Shown: positions 9,117 through 18,502 of the stretch, in pieces
Layout: every line of letters starts with the position of its first letter
Numbering within the stretch: position 1 is the first letter of the stretch
Assembly (NCBI GenBank): GCA_012103535.1
Contig: WLWQ01000004.1
Location: 1-64,000 of the forward strand
Length of the DNA: 64,000 bases
Origin: Pseudomonadales bacterium
GTDB taxonomy: Bacteria > Pseudomonadota > Gammaproteobacteria > Pseudomonadales > Pseudohongiellaceae
Reading direction: 5' to 3'
Made by a program: the position numbers and the translations under genes
The notes under the pieces: model-generated
Told to the model about the DNA's origin: nothing
Databases searched by the model: none
Seen by the model: only the letters and a program-made list of their open reading frames with translations

Positions 9117-9749
9117 ATGATAAAGCCATTAAAGATTGGCTTACTGGTGATTGGCGCCCTTTTAGTGGGGACACTCCTGACCTTGCGCGTAACCGGGCTG
9201 CCGCCGGGGCATCCCAGTGCCGAGGATTACGTAAATGCCGGGCGATCGGCCAGACCGGGATTGTGGTTAACCGGGGAGGTTGTCAATGAAGCGGTGACAA
9301 ACTGGGATTGGGTTAACCAATACAGTGACGCCTTCGCCGAAGACGCAACCGAACTTGAAACTCGTACCTGGTACGGTATCCCACACTCAGTTACGGTCTT
9401 ACTGGTTCCCCGTGGAGAGGAACTTTACCTGATGTCGAGTGCACAAACATTCAGATTGAACAATGAGTTTCCAAACGGCAAAGCGTGGTGGAGAAACGTC
9501 GAGCGCGATCCGCGTGTACGCCTGAAGATTGGCGGAAAGGTTTACGAAATGACGGTAGTCTTAGTCCAAGATAGGAACGAGGTTGCTCGATTGCGAGGTG
9601 GTAGAGATCCTATCGTGAAAGAGTTGGATGCTGACGGGAACGAATACATTGCTGAGGAGTGGCACTATTGGCGCGTTTTCCAGCGAAATGTGCCGGAGTA
9701 TGGGGCGGGGATTGTGACGTCTAGCTCGGCGGCTTCCTCCGCTCAATAA
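9117..9749 (+). CDS. Membrane-anchored split-barrel protein, DUF385/nitroreductase-like
   Basis: A 210-residue protein; the ATG is preceded by AAGGA at eight bases, which I prefer to an upstream start in another frame. One N-terminal hydrophobic segment (residues 5-25) anchors it or serves as signal. The region WWRNVERDPRVRLKIGG near residues 122-138 resembles the core of the deazaflavin-dependent nitroreductase/FMN-binding split-barrel family, in which this segment lines the flavin site. Bacteria of this kind usually lack F420, so cofactor and reaction are uncertain. The C-terminus is a low-complexity Ser/Ala tail. Confidence 0.6.
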   Translation: MIKPLKIGLLVIGALLVGTLLTLRVTGLPPGHPSAEDYVNAGRSARPGLWLTGEVVNEAVTNWDWVNQYSDAFAEDATELETRTWYGIPHSVTVLLVPRGEELYLMSSAQTFRLNNEFPNGKAWWRNVERDPRVRLKIGGKVYEMTVVLVQDRNEVARLRGGRDPIVKELDADGNEYIAEEWHYWRVFQRNVPEYGAGIVTSSSAASSAQ

Positions 9750-9778
9750 GTGTTTCGACCATTCCAAATACCAGGGAC

Positions 9779-9810
9779 TAATCAAACTACCTTGACCCAT
9801 TTGAGTTTCC
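9779..9810. repeat. Single right arm of family I palindrome
   Basis: The sequence AATCAAACTACCTTGACCCA matches the right arm of the complete copies with a few changes. The left arm is missing. It lies between the split-barrel gene and the Tat isomerase-like gene. Confidence 0.55.
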
Positions 9811-9838
9811 TTAAAGGTCCGCATTTCGGAGAATAATA

Positions 9839-10720
9839 ATGCGCAAACTATTTCAATCCGCCCGGCAGACGCGTCGGGATTTTCTTAAGAAGTCCGTTGT
9901 TTCTGCCGCCATTGCCGCAAGCCCGTTCGCTAAAGCTGCGCCGCTTCTACGTCGTGTCGAAGAGATAGGGATTCAACTCTTTTCTCTACGGAATGAGATG
10001 GCTGAAGACTTTGAAGGCACTTTAGAACAATTAGCGGAGATTGGTTACACCGAAATGGAATTTGCCGGTTACTACGGCAAGTCTCCTGCAGAAGTGCGCA
10101 GGATTTTGGAGGGCTTTGGGCTCACCTCGCCAGCAGCTCATGTGCAGTTGAATGCAATTCGCCAGAATTTGGATCGGGAAATAGAAATCGCAGCCACTAT
10201 TGGGCAGCAATACATTGTGGTTCCCTCACTTCCAGCGGATGAACGTAGCCTGGATGATTACCAACGTCACGCTGAGACACTAAACCTTGCGGGTGAAAAG
10301 ACTCGGGAGGCTGGCATTACCATGGCATATCATAATCACGACTACGAGTTTGATACGCAGGAAGGCGGAAGGATCGGATACGATATTCTTACCAACCAAA
10401 CTGAGCCAGAACTGGTGGTGTTCGAGATGGATCTGTTTTGGGCTGAAGTGGCTGGCTATAACGCGACCTTTTATTTTCTCAAGCATCCGGGGCGTTTTCC
10501 CATGCTTCATGTGAAAGACCGCCACTATTCTGGAGAAATGGTAGATGTGGGGCGTGGATACATCGATTTTACTGAGTTATTTAGTTATGGCCTTAAAGGT
10601 GGATTCAGACACTTTTTTGTCGAACACGATAATCCCAGTGACGGTATCAATTCCATGGCTTATAGCTACAACACAGTTAGAGACTTGCGCTTCAAAGCAT
10701 CATACGAGCTTCCGTACTGA
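9839..10720 (+). CDS. Tat-exported sugar phosphate isomerase/epimerase-like TIM barrel
   Basis: A 293-residue protein with CGGAGA upstream of the ATG. A twin-arginine signal (TRRDFLKKS, residues 11-19) is followed by an Ala-rich hydrophobic stretch ending near residue 34. The mature part is an AP-endonuclease-2-type TIM barrel: HNHDYEF at 165-171, Asp198, His224-Val-Lys-Asp and Glu262 are placed like the metal ligands and active-site residues of xylose isomerase-like epimerases. Exported homologues are common in marine bacteria near sugar oxidoreductases, but the substrate is not known. It is followed closely by the peptidase gene at 10850. Confidence 0.85.
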   Translation: MRKLFQSARQTRRDFLKKSVVSAAIAASPFAKAAPLLRRVEEIGIQLFSLRNEMAEDFEGTLEQLAEIGYTEMEFAGYYGKSPAEVRRILEGFGLTSPAAHVQLNAIRQNLDREIEIAATIGQQYIVVPSLPADERSLDDYQRHAETLNLAGEKTREAGITMAYHNHDYEFDTQEGGRIGYDILTNQTEPELVVFEMDLFWAEVAGYNATFYFLKHPGRFPMLHVKDRHYSGEMVDVGRGYIDFTELFSYGLKGGFRHFFVEHDNPSDGINSMAYSYNTVRDLRFKASYELPY

Positions 10721-10798
10721 ATTAGAGAATTAAATTTAGGGGATAGGGTCTGCATTTGCGCCGCCCGATCCGGCTATTTCTCGTGTTCAATATATTTG

Positions 10799-10830
10799 AT
10801 AAAAAGGGGTCAGGTATCCCTGGTAAACTA
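10799..10830. repeat. Single left arm of family I palindrome
   Basis: AAAAAGGGGTCAGGTATCCC matches the left core GGGGTCAGAGTA with changes and is not followed by a right arm. It lies just upstream of the peptidase ribosome site. Confidence 0.5.
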
Positions 10831-10849
10831 AACTTAAAGGAAATAGAAA

Positions 10850-12247
10850 ATGAAGTACCTGTTATCCACCTTTCTGGTAGCAACTACATCAGCTAGTGTT
10901 ATTGCTCAGACTAACGTTCTCTCTCCTGAAGTAGAAACAACAGCACGGCAACTTATGGCTGAAGCATTGGACAGCGACCTGGCCTGGGAAATTGTTGAAT
11001 CGCTGACGACCGAAGTTGGGCCAAGATTGGGGGGTTCTGAAGCTGAGGCGCGGGCGCGAGAGTGGGGTAGAGAGCTAGGAGAAGAGCTTGGATTCGATCG
11101 GATCTCGGTTGAGGAATTTGAGCTGCCTTTTTGGGAGCGCGGCGATATGTCGATCACGATGACTGCACCTTACCAACAGGCGTTATATGGCACTGCTCTT
11201 GGAGGATCGGGAGCGTCTCCCCAAAATGGAGAACTGGAAGCCGAGATCGCTTATTTTCGAACGGTGGATGACTTAGTAGCAGTAGAGGATTCCTCATTAA
11301 TTGGACGTATTGCCTTTGTGGATGGTGATGCCATTGTTCCCAGTCAGAACGGTGAAGGCTATGGACCCGCGAATCAACGTCGTCGTATTGGTTGGCAACA
11401 TGCTCAACGTGCTGGCGCTGAGGCATTGGTGGTGCGTTCGGTGGGTTCCGATAGCCATCGCTTTCCCCATACAGGCATGATGACAGCGCAAGGAAGCGAA
11501 TGGGCGGAGATCCCGGTGATTGCCGTGTCCAATCCTGATGCTGATCATCTTCGCCGTCTTCATGCAGGTGGTAACTCAATTCGACTCGATGTGCACTCAA
11601 CTGCAGGATGGCAAGGTGAAAGAACCAGTGGCAATGTTGTGCTCGATCTTATTGGGCGGGAAAAGCCGGAAGAGATTGTTCTGATCGGTGGACACCTCGA
11701 TAGCTGGGATCTTGGCACTGGAGCAGTTGATGACGGAGCGGGCATCGCTATTACTACCGCGGCCGCAACCCTTATTGGTCGATTACCTCAACGCCCACGC
11801 AGGACTATCCGGGTGGTTATGTTTGGAGCTGAGGAAGTTGGTTTAGTAGGTGCGCAGGACTACGCCAGGGTTCATGCTGCCGAACTTGCGAATCACCAAG
11901 TGGCTACAGAATCGGATTTTGGTGCGGGCAATATTTGGCAACTGGCCTCCAATGTTTCCGAAGCCGGCACACTTGCCGTTGATGCCATCGGAAAAATTAT
12001 CGCACCACTTGGCATCATTCGTGGCGGTAGCGATGTTCCCGGCAGTGGGCCAGATATTAGTCCGATGGCAGCTCGTGGTGTGCCGACAATTAATTTAAGA
12101 CAAAACGGCACAGACTATTTTGATTTGCACCACACGCCGGATGATACGCTGGATAAGATTGATCCTGATCAGCTAGCGCAGAATGTTGCCGCCTATGTAG
12201 TGTTCGCTTATTTAGCAGCTGAATTAGATGTTCAGTTTAGGGAGTAA
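10850..12247 (+). CDS. Exported M28 zinc aminopeptidase/carboxypeptidase Q-like
   Basis: A 465-residue protein with a strong AAAGGA ribosome site and a signal peptide (cleavage near residue 20). An inserted PA domain covers roughly residues 120-240. The M28 catalytic core has His282 in GGHLDSWD, Asp294 in AVDDG, the general base and ligand pair Glu328-Glu329 in GAEEVG, a later ESD motif and a C-terminal HHTPDDT. These are the expected two-zinc ligands. The closest known type is carboxypeptidase Q/plasma glutamate carboxypeptidase, which trims short peptides. It should work in the periplasm or outside the cell. Confidence 0.9.
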   Translation: MKYLLSTFLVATTSASVIAQTNVLSPEVETTARQLMAEALDSDLAWEIVESLTTEVGPRLGGSEAEARAREWGRELGEELGFDRISVEEFELPFWERGDMSITMTAPYQQALYGTALGGSGASPQNGELEAEIAYFRTVDDLVAVEDSSLIGRIAFVDGDAIVPSQNGEGYGPANQRRRIGWQHAQRAGAEALVVRSVGSDSHRFPHTGMMTAQGSEWAEIPVIAVSNPDADHLRRLHAGGNSIRLDVHSTAGWQGERTSGNVVLDLIGREKPEEIVLIGGHLDSWDLGTGAVDDGAGIAITTAAATLIGRLPQRPRRTIRVVMFGAEEVGLVGAQDYARVHAAELANHQVATESDFGAGNIWQLASNVSEAGTLAVDAIGKIIAPLGIIRGGSDVPGSGPDISPMAARGVPTINLRQNGTDYFDLHHTPDDTLDKIDPDQLAQNVAAYVVFAYLAAELDVQFRE

Positions 12248-12502
12248 TGCAAAGAAACTAGGGGATACTCACAACTTAGTAATTTGGTTTAGGATATCAA
12301 GGGTTTGAGTTTTAGAAGTATTATCATACGATAGCTTGTTCAATATTGGTTGTGTCGTAGGGTAGATGCATACGTTGTTAAGTTGTGTGTGTCTCCAAGT
12401 TTTCCCTAGGTGCTTCCTTTATATCTATATTCAAGTACAAATACCAAGCTGAAGAGTATCCCTGTCTCTAATTGTTATTCACCCTATCAAGATTAACCAA
12501 AT

Positions 12503-12835
12503 ATGAAATCACAATGGAAACTTTGGTGTGATGCCAAAAACGAAAAGAACGCTGGAAACATTCTTTCGCGGGTTCAAAAAGCTCTTCCTGTTGATGTTTC
12601 AGATAAAAAGATCGAGCCGTATCAAAAGGGTGGTTTTGAGGTGTCTTTTTCGATTCAGCATTCCGTAAAGAGCTGGAACGACTTTGTTGTTGAAACTATT
12701 ACGTTAGGGCAATGCCTTGGCTATGGTTGGAGGCTTACCGGGGATATCACAGAACGAGCTGATGGCTGGTGCAATGAAAGCAACCTGCCTGGAATAGAAT
12801 CGATACAGTGGTCATGTGATGAGGAAGAATGCTAA
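12503..12835 (+). CDS. Hypothetical small protein
   Basis: A 110-residue, probably cytosolic protein without signal or membrane segment. It contains several Trp and Cys residues and an acidic Cys-containing end (CDEEEC). I do not recognise a family. The ribosome site is weak. Even amino-acid composition and a codon pattern like the neighbours make it a plausible real gene. Confidence 0.55.
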   Translation: MKSQWKLWCDAKNEKNAGNILSRVQKALPVDVSDKKIEPYQKGGFEVSFSIQHSVKSWNDFVVETITLGQCLGYGWRLTGDITERADGWCNESNLPGIESIQWSCDEEEC

Positions 12836-12981
12836 CAATAACGCCCGCTATTTCAGCTTTTTATTATCCAGTCTTACCCAAATCACTATAGTCGATTATT
12901 CGATTTCTCTGTTGCTTTTTCGCCCGGTGAAGAGAGCTGTCTGTATCCGCGACAAGTTTGTCAATTTGCGCTTCGAGATCA

Positions 12982-12999
12982 GCTGATCCCATTTATTTT
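12982..12999. repeat. Right-arm fragment of family I palindrome
   Basis: GCTGATCCCATTTATTTT matches the end of the copy at 6131-6184. It overlaps the upstream part of the next open frame, which argues for the later start chosen there. Confidence 0.45.
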
Positions 13000-13041
13000 G
13001 TTTATACTTCCTATACACAGTCTCACGGATATCAATTGCAG

Positions 13042-13545
13042 ATGTGGTTAGTTGTTAAAAATATTCTGTTGGTTCTCGTGCTCATAGTAGCTACGCTATT
13101 TTTATTTTTAGTTATCCAGCTCGCTCAGATGGGACCTGGGTCAATGGATTCTGACGATCCTCAAATAACCCTGGTGAATAGGCTGCTTCCTCAGCATGAA
13201 ATAGAAGTGCTGGAAAGTTTCACCATGCGGGGCAACTGGTCCGGAGACGTTGAGAAAGGCTTTGTTGCTGAAATCGATATTGATGAATCGTTTCTGGAAC
13301 ATTGGGTGGAGGCGCAGCGTGGGGATCGCTTAACACCTGCGCGGGTGGATGCGGTTCTATTTGTGACAGAGTGGTTCGGCAATGGTCAACTCGATTGGTT
13401 TCCCCCGGCTGCCGACTTTTTAAGTGCCGATTTCTACTATCTTCCCGTAAAAGTTAATCAGGGCGTTGACTACATTGATGACTCCAAACTAGTTTTTATA
13501 AATCCTTCGACGAATAAACTCTATTTCAGCTGGGTCGTATTCTAG
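13042..13545 (+). CDS. Hypothetical membrane-anchored protein
   Basis: A 167-residue protein with one N-terminal hydrophobic segment (residues 4-27) and a soluble, acidic periplasmic part. The open frame begins at 12958, but that earlier part lies over a repeat fragment, and the ATG at 13042 gives a typical anchor. No family recognised. A hairpin terminator follows. Confidence 0.6.
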   Translation: MWLVVKNILLVLVLIVATLFLFLVIQLAQMGPGSMDSDDPQITLVNRLLPQHEIEVLESFTMRGNWSGDVEKGFVAEIDIDESFLEHWVEAQRGDRLTPARVDAVLFVTEWFGNGQLDWFPPAADFLSADFYYLPVKVNQGVDYIDDSKLVFINPSTNKLYFSWVVF

Positions 13546-13553
13546 AATGCCTT

Positions 13554-13576
13554 CCTGTCTTCGGGCGGGCCTTTTT
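13554..13576 (+). terminator. Intrinsic terminator with UUCG loop
   Basis: A six-pair stem (CCTGTC with GGCGGG, two of them G-U) closes a TTCG tetraloop and is followed by CCTTTTT. It lies nine bases after the stop of the gene ending at 13545. Confidence 0.55.
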
Positions 13577-13889
13577 AATCGCCAATGCCCACACCAACAA
13601 ACCTGGTGTAGTTTTACTCTGAACCTAGATTATTTCTTATCGTCAAAAATAGCCTCAACCTCATGTGACTTTGGTCCCAAATTCCGCAAAATTCCCGGGA
13701 TAGTTCGATATCTGTGATAGCTATCACGGAGTCAGCTTAGTTAGCAGACTACGCTCACCTGTAATAGCGGTGCAGCCGATTTTCAAGTATTTCTCTTCCG
13801 CGCTATTCCGGGCATCAGCTCCGTGAATAGTTGTAATTACCAAACATATTTTCCAGCAGTAATCACGGCCCAATAGGACGGTATCGCCG
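13577..13889. other. Intergenic region upstream of the FecR-domain gene
   Basis: No gene is supported. A 66-codon minus-strand frame across the FecR gene start looks like a shadow. The stretch ends with AGGA about ten bases before the ATG at 13890 and probably holds that gene's promoter, which I cannot place with confidence. The short palindrome TGATAGCTATCA occurs near 13717. Confidence 0.4.
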
Positions 13890-16800
13890 ATGAACACGTT
13901 CTTCACTACAATGCGACTGGCCACCAGATCGCAAATTCAACGCACATTCGTTTTGGTAGTCTCGATTGCACTGACACTGGCGCCTATTCAGGGCGTCGCG
14001 CAAACAGATTCCAATGAAAATGATAATCCCGCTGGCCATATAATAGTTGTTAGTGGTGAAGTGGTCGCACGTGACACTGCAGGAAGTGCCAGAGAACTGC
14101 GACGCCGTTCGAGTATATTTGTCGGCGATACGATCTTCACTTCCGCATCAGCGTCTGCTCAGATGCGCATGGCTGACCAGGCGATAATTTCACTTAAAGA
14201 ATCAACCGAATTTGCGATCGTTGCTTACCAGTATGAGGAAGATCCTGAGACTGATGTATCTGCACTTGAACTTATCGAGGGCGGATTTCGTACTATCACA
14301 GGCGCCATTGGTGAGCAAAACAGGGATTCCTACGTCACTACGATTGGTCAGTTAGCAACCATTGGTATTCGTGGAACCGACTATGAAGTCGTTATTACTC
14401 CACAAGGCGAAATTTTTACAGGCGTCTATGAAGGTGGAACGAACATTGCCAACGCTGTCGGTGACCTCGATCTAGGTCTTGGCGCTGACTACGATTTTGG
14501 CCTGGTTCCTGACGCAGAAACTCCTCCTGAAGGACTGATTGCGCGACCGGGAGAACTAGGTGCAATAGCGATTAGCATCGCCCCGGAAAGTGATGATGAA
14601 GATGCCCAGGATGGAGATGGTGGCGATGACGCAGATGGCGCTACCGATGATGCAGATGATCAGGCAACGGATGGAAATAGCAGCGATGATCAGGCTACAG
14701 ACGAAGACGCTGCGAATGCCGCAAGCGACAGTACTGATAATTCCGATAACACTGCTGCTGACGCAGGCAATGATGGCGCTGACAGTGCGGTAGCAGGCAC
14801 CGCAGCACCTGCAAACGCGGACGACGCCGATGACAGCTCGAGTTTGAGCCTTGCGGCAAACGCCACCGGCACAGACGCCGAAGTGGATCTGGCACCTCCG
14901 TCGAGCACTCAACTTGCTGAGACTCCGAATACTATTGTTGCAGACACGGTCGATAACAGCGGCGAACAAGCTCAATCATCAGATCCAGTTGTCAATCCAA
15001 GCGAAACCGGTGGGAACGGATCCATTGCATGCAATGCTGGTTCTGCTTCTTGTACGGTGCTCGATAAAATTCTTGAGAGTACACCTTCTCTAGCTGAAGC
15101 TCCTGAAGATGAATTTTCCGACGCCGGAAACAACGTGCTCAATGTAAACAGTCTCAATGAGAAGCAGGTTGCTTTTCTTAAGGCGCTCGACCTCGCGCCG
15201 GACACAGACAGCGGCACCATTGATATTGGCAGTCTCGGTAAAGAGCAAATTGTGGCACTACGTGCCCTGGCTTCTAGTGAAGGCGATGGTAACTCAGGAG
15301 GCGGAATAGCCGGTGCTACTCTGCAGCTGGCCGATCTAACAGCAGATCAAGTGACATTCCTACGTTCGCTCGGACTGGTTAGCGATGACGATGGGATAAT
15401 CAATATCGGCAGCCTCAACGAAGCGCAACTCGAACGCCTGAAAACCCTTGGCGAAGTGCTGAATGATGATGAACCTCCGAGTGGTGGCAGCTCAACCGTT
15501 AATGTGGGCGACCTGACCGACGGGCAAATCGAATTCCTCAGGTCTCTCGGATTGGCTGCAGATAACGGAACGATCGACATCAGTCAACTCAGCACTGAGC
15601 AATTGGAGCGATTGAAAGCGCTGGCGACCGATATCGATAGCACGCCACCCGATGGCGGCTCGAATGGCGACCCGGTATTAATAGACGTTACAAGACTTTC
15701 TGGGGCGCAAGTAGAATTCCTGAAATCATTGGGGCTGGCGGCTGAGAATGGATTCGTCGATATCGGTCAGCTCAACGAAGAACAATTGAAAAGGCTGGAA
15801 TCTCTAGCCGAAGACTCCGGGCCTGATAACGACATACCTTTGCCTGATGATTTAGTTGTGGCAGTGGATGACCTTTCAGCAGGGCAGGCGGAGTTTCTGC
15901 GATCACTCGGGCTTAGCGCTCAAGACGGCTTCATCGATATAAGCAAACTCAACGAAGAACAGTTAAAGAAATTCGTATCCTTGTCAGATGGTACCGGACC
16001 GGATAATGATTTACCGTTTCCTGATGATTTACTGCTTGATGTGAGTGACCTTTCAGAAGAACAGATTGATTTTCTGCGATCTTTGGGTCTCACTGCCGAA
16101 GACGGCAGCATCGATATCAGCAAACTTGACGAAGAGCAGCTTAAGAGACTGGAATCTCTGGGAGGAGATACAGGATCCGGGGGGGATACTCCGCCGCCAG
16201 GGACTGCGACGATTAATGTCAGTGATCTATCGGACGCTCAGATTGATTTTTTGAAATCACTAGGTTTGACGGCGAAAGATGGACTCGTCGATGTAAGTGG
16301 CCTCAGTGATGAACAGATTGAACGCCTCAAGTCTCTGGGCGATGAAATTGGAACCGGAAACGACATTCCTCCAGCTACGAATCCAATCGACATTACAAAT
16401 TTGTCAGAGGAACAGATTGAATTCCTGAAATCACTGGGATTGACCGTGCAGGATGGTGTGATCGATATAGGGGGCCTCAGTGACGAACAGATCGAGCGCT
16501 TCAAATCGCTAGCGGACAGTTCAGGTTCGGGTGGCGACACTCCAACTGCTACGAATCCTATAAACGTTGCCAATCTTACAGATGCACAAATCGAATTTCT
16601 CAAGTCATTGGGATTGACTGCCAAGGATGGAATCATCGATATCGGCGGTCTCAGCGATGAGCAAATCGAACGACTGAAGTCTCTGGCTGATAGTGGCGGT
16701 AATGGCGGTGGCACTCCTCCTCCTGTTAACACAATTCCCGTTGCGAACTTGTCGGATGAACAGATTGAGTTTTTGAAGTCTCTTGGATTGTCTGCGAAAG

Positions 16801-17594
16801 ATGGCGTGGTCGATATAAGTGGTCTCGACGATGAGCAGCTCAAGCGCTTGAGTTCTCTCGGCGACAAGGTTGAAACAGATACGCCACCAAGCGATAGCGA
16901 GACTGTTAAAGTCAGTGCATTGTCAAAAGAACAAATCGAGTTCCTGAAGTCCTTAGGGCTGACAGAAAAAGACGGTGTTATCGATATTAGCGGACTTAGT
17001 GACGAAGAGCGCAAGAAGCTGGAAGAACTGGCTGCTAATGCAAACCTGAGCTTGCCTGTCCGTACCATTGATACCGGCAGTGTTAGCTGGGGTAAATGGG
17101 ATAAGCCCCTGGATACTAATTGGGTGGTAGTTCAGGAGATCGACAATGGGCTGCAAAGAATCAGCACCAACGACTTTTTTGCCGATGTGACACCCACGCC
17201 GATCGCAAACATGTCGGGATCACACAACTACCGAACCGGCATTGCCTCATCTTTTATTGCTACTGGCAGCGGCGGTGAAGTTTCAAGTCTGGTCGCCGGC
17301 ATGGAAGTAAACTTCGATACTGGGGTGATAGAAAATGGCAATCTGCAGGTCCTAGCTGGTAATCAATCCTGGACAGTTGACTTCGATGGCTTTGTGCAAG
17401 CCGGCGCGGTCGAACTCAATGCGAATAGCGGGCAGCTCTTCGACAATACTGGTCTGCTTAGTAATGCTATCGAAGCGAACCTCGATGGTGTTTTTACTGG
17501 TGATCAAGCTGAGGCATTCGTTGGAGGATTCGACCTGCTTGACGCGGTCAATTCGCATAACACTGTAAACGGAATATTCACCGTTGAAAGATAG
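13890..17594 (+). CDS. Exported FecR-domain protein with eleven LxxEQ repeats and a TbpB-like C-terminus
   Basis: A 1234-residue protein with a signal peptide (cleavage near residue 38). Residues 50-175 form a FecR domain of the periplasmic type (VVSGEVVARD, then strands to GIRGTDYEVV). Residues about 230-320 are low-complexity and rich in Asp, Ala and Gly. Residues 418-1060 hold eleven tandem units of about 58 residues, each with two similar halves (LSDEQIEFLKSLGL and LSDEQIERLKSL) around a DGxIDI turn, joined by Gly/Ser/Pro linkers. The C-terminus (about 1065-1234) contains GVFTGDQAEAFVGGF, like the beta-barrel end of transferrin-binding-protein-B-type proteins. It is probably an extended surface or periplasmic protein. 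Iron regulation is not implied, since no sigma/anti-sigma gene is adjacent. Confidence 0.85.
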   Translation: MNTFFTTMRLATRSQIQRTFVLVVSIALTLAPIQGVAQTDSNENDNPAGHIIVVSGEVVARDTAGSARELRRRSSIFVGDTIFTSASASAQMRMADQAIISLKESTEFAIVAYQYEEDPETDVSALELIEGGFRTITGAIGEQNRDSYVTTIGQLATIGIRGTDYEVVITPQGEIFTGVYEGGTNIANAVGDLDLGLGADYDFGLVPDAETPPEGLIARPGELGAIAISIAPESDDEDAQDGDGGDDADGATDDADDQATDGNSSDDQATDEDAANAASDSTDNSDNTAADAGNDGADSAVAGTAAPANADDADDSSSLSLAANATGTDAEVDLAPPSSTQLAETPNTIVADTVDNSGEQAQSSDPVVNPSETGGNGSIACNAGSASCTVLDKILESTPSLAEAPEDEFSDAGNNVLNVNSLNEKQVAFLKALDLAPDTDSGTIDIGSLGKEQIVALRALASSEGDGNSGGGIAGATLQLADLTADQVTFLRSLGLVSDDDGIINIGSLNEAQLERLKTLGEVLNDDEPPSGGSSTVNVGDLTDGQIEFLRSLGLAADNGTIDISQLSTEQLERLKALATDIDSTPPDGGSNGDPVLIDVTRLSGAQVEFLKSLGLAAENGFVDIGQLNEEQLKRLESLAEDSGPDNDIPLPDDLVVAVDDLSAGQAEFLRSLGLSAQDGFIDISKLNEEQLKKFVSLSDGTGPDNDLPFPDDLLLDVSDLSEEQIDFLRSLGLTAEDGSIDISKLDEEQLKRLESLGGDTGSGGDTPPPGTATINVSDLSDAQIDFLKSLGLTAKDGLVDVSGLSDEQIERLKSLGDEIGTGNDIPPATNPIDITNLSEEQIEFLKSLGLTVQDGVIDIGGLSDEQIERFKSLADSSGSGGDTPTATNPINVANLTDAQIEFLKSLGLTAKDGIIDIGGLSDEQIERLKSLADSGGNGGGTPPPVNTIPVANLSDEQIEFLKSLGLSAKDGVVDISGLDDEQLKRLSSLGDKVETDTPPSDSETVKVSALSKEQIEFLKSLGLTEKDGVIDISGLSDEERKKLEELAANANLSLPVRTIDTGSVSWGKWDKPLDTNWVVVQEIDNGLQRISTNDFFADVTPTPIANMSGSHNYRTGIASSFIATGSGGEVSSLVAGMEVNFDTGVIENGNLQVLAGNQSWTVDFDGFVQAGAVELNANSGQLFDNTGLLSNAIEANLDGVFTGDQAEAFVGGFDLLDAVNSHNTVNGIFTVER
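15141..17071 (+). repeat. Eleven in-frame tandem repeats of about 174 bases
   Basis: The units encode the LxxEQ repeats of the FecR-domain protein. Units seven to nine are most alike, suggesting recent expansion, while the first five and the last are more divergent. Linker lengths vary by a few codons and the frame is never broken, so the repeat is under coding selection. Confidence 0.85.
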
Positions 17595-17726
17595 GAAATG
17601 CGGAAGATACGAATTGGGTCTCGATAAGAACATTACAGTGCCAAGCGCTGGGCACAGAGTAGGGGCCACTAGTAACTTTATAATACAATGAAAACGATCT
17701 AAGGGGGCAGCGTGTAGTATCCCTTT

Positions 17727-17802
17727 AGGGATCGAAGTAATCAGAGTAACTTGATCTTGAAACATTCATGCATATATCAAACTACTCTGATCCTTTCGAC
17801 CC
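17727..17802. repeat. REP-like palindrome, family I, complete copy
   Basis: Arms with AATCAGAGTAACTTGAT on the left and ATCAAACTACTCTGAT on the right flank about 20 bases. The element lies between two convergent genes, ending 32 bases before the stop end of the oxygenase gene. Confidence 0.75.
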
Positions 17803-17833
17803 TCTTCGCTAAAAAAGTATCACAAAGCATTCC

Positions 17834-18502
17834 CTACTTTCTTTTCCCCCACGGTCGAGCCTTAGCTCTTAAATCAAAATTAAATGACATTGATATTCTA
17901 TCTTCGTCAGATGTATTCATTGGCACGCCATGTTCCAGCCAGGACGGAAACATAAGTAATTTCCCCAAACCTGGAGTTATCGAAGCATAGGTTGAATTTT
18001 CTGGTCGATTTTGTTTTGCCGGTGGCACACTATGCCAACGTATTGCTCTGGGATCTTTCAAGCTGATTGCTGGACTTTCTTCGTTACACTGCAAATATAC
18101 AACGCCGCTAATTTGAGAGTTGGGGTGTATATGATCCCGATGATAGCTATTTTTACCATTAATATTGCACCAAAATCCTTTCAGCTCGAGAGTATGTTTA
18201 TCCAGATCCCAATATTGTTTTGTAGCGTAATCAATAGCGACCTCACGAATAAACCGCAACAAATTCTTAAATATTCGATCGTTGTGTAACTTTTTCTGAG
18301 TAAAATAAGAAGTGTAGCCATTTACATATTGCTTTTCAGAGAGCTCTCTTCCTTGTTTATCTCCGTCTCTAATTTCGTAAATGCGACTTACAAGGCTTTC
18401 TCGTTCCTTCTCAATATTCGGATACCATGCCTCATTAATAAGAGTCGGAAACAAAACCCTTAAGGCAATGTTGTTTGGATTGTTTGATTTCGAATTACTC
18501 AT
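17834..18502 (-). CDS. 2OG-Fe(II) oxygenase, TIGR02466-like family
   Basis: A 222-residue cytosolic protein. It has the HIHPNSQISGVVYL core (His124 and His126) that marks this family of putative 2-oxoglutarate/iron oxygenases, a distal His191 in WLEHGV and an Arg202 in DRISMSFNF for binding 2-oxoglutarate. Hydroxylation of a protein or small molecule is expected, but no substrate is known for the family. The ribosome site region is GAGAGAA-like. It is a single gene, convergent with the FecR-domain gene. Confidence 0.82.
   Translation of the reverse strand: MSNSKSNNPNNIALRVLFPTLINEAWYPNIEKERESLVSRIYEIRDGDKQGRELSEKQYVNGYTSYFTQKKLHNDRIFKNLLRFIREVAIDYATKQYWDLDKHTLELKGFWCNINGKNSYHRDHIHPNSQISGVVYLQCNEESPAISLKDPRAIRWHSVPPAKQNRPENSTYASITPGLGKLLMFPSWLEHGVPMNTSDEDRISMSFNFDLRAKARPWGKRK

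Noticed and set aside
12958..13041. Earlier start for the membrane-anchored gene
   Set aside because: The extra 28 codons overlap a repeat fragment and do not read like a protein terminus.
16238..17068. Long antisense frame within the FecR-domain gene
   Set aside because: It is the mirror of the in-frame tandem repeats; product is Ser/Pro-rich shadow sequence.
15141..17071. Regular repeats as a possible CRISPR array
   Set aside because: The unit is about 174 bases, in frame, and lacks unique spacers; it is a coding repeat.
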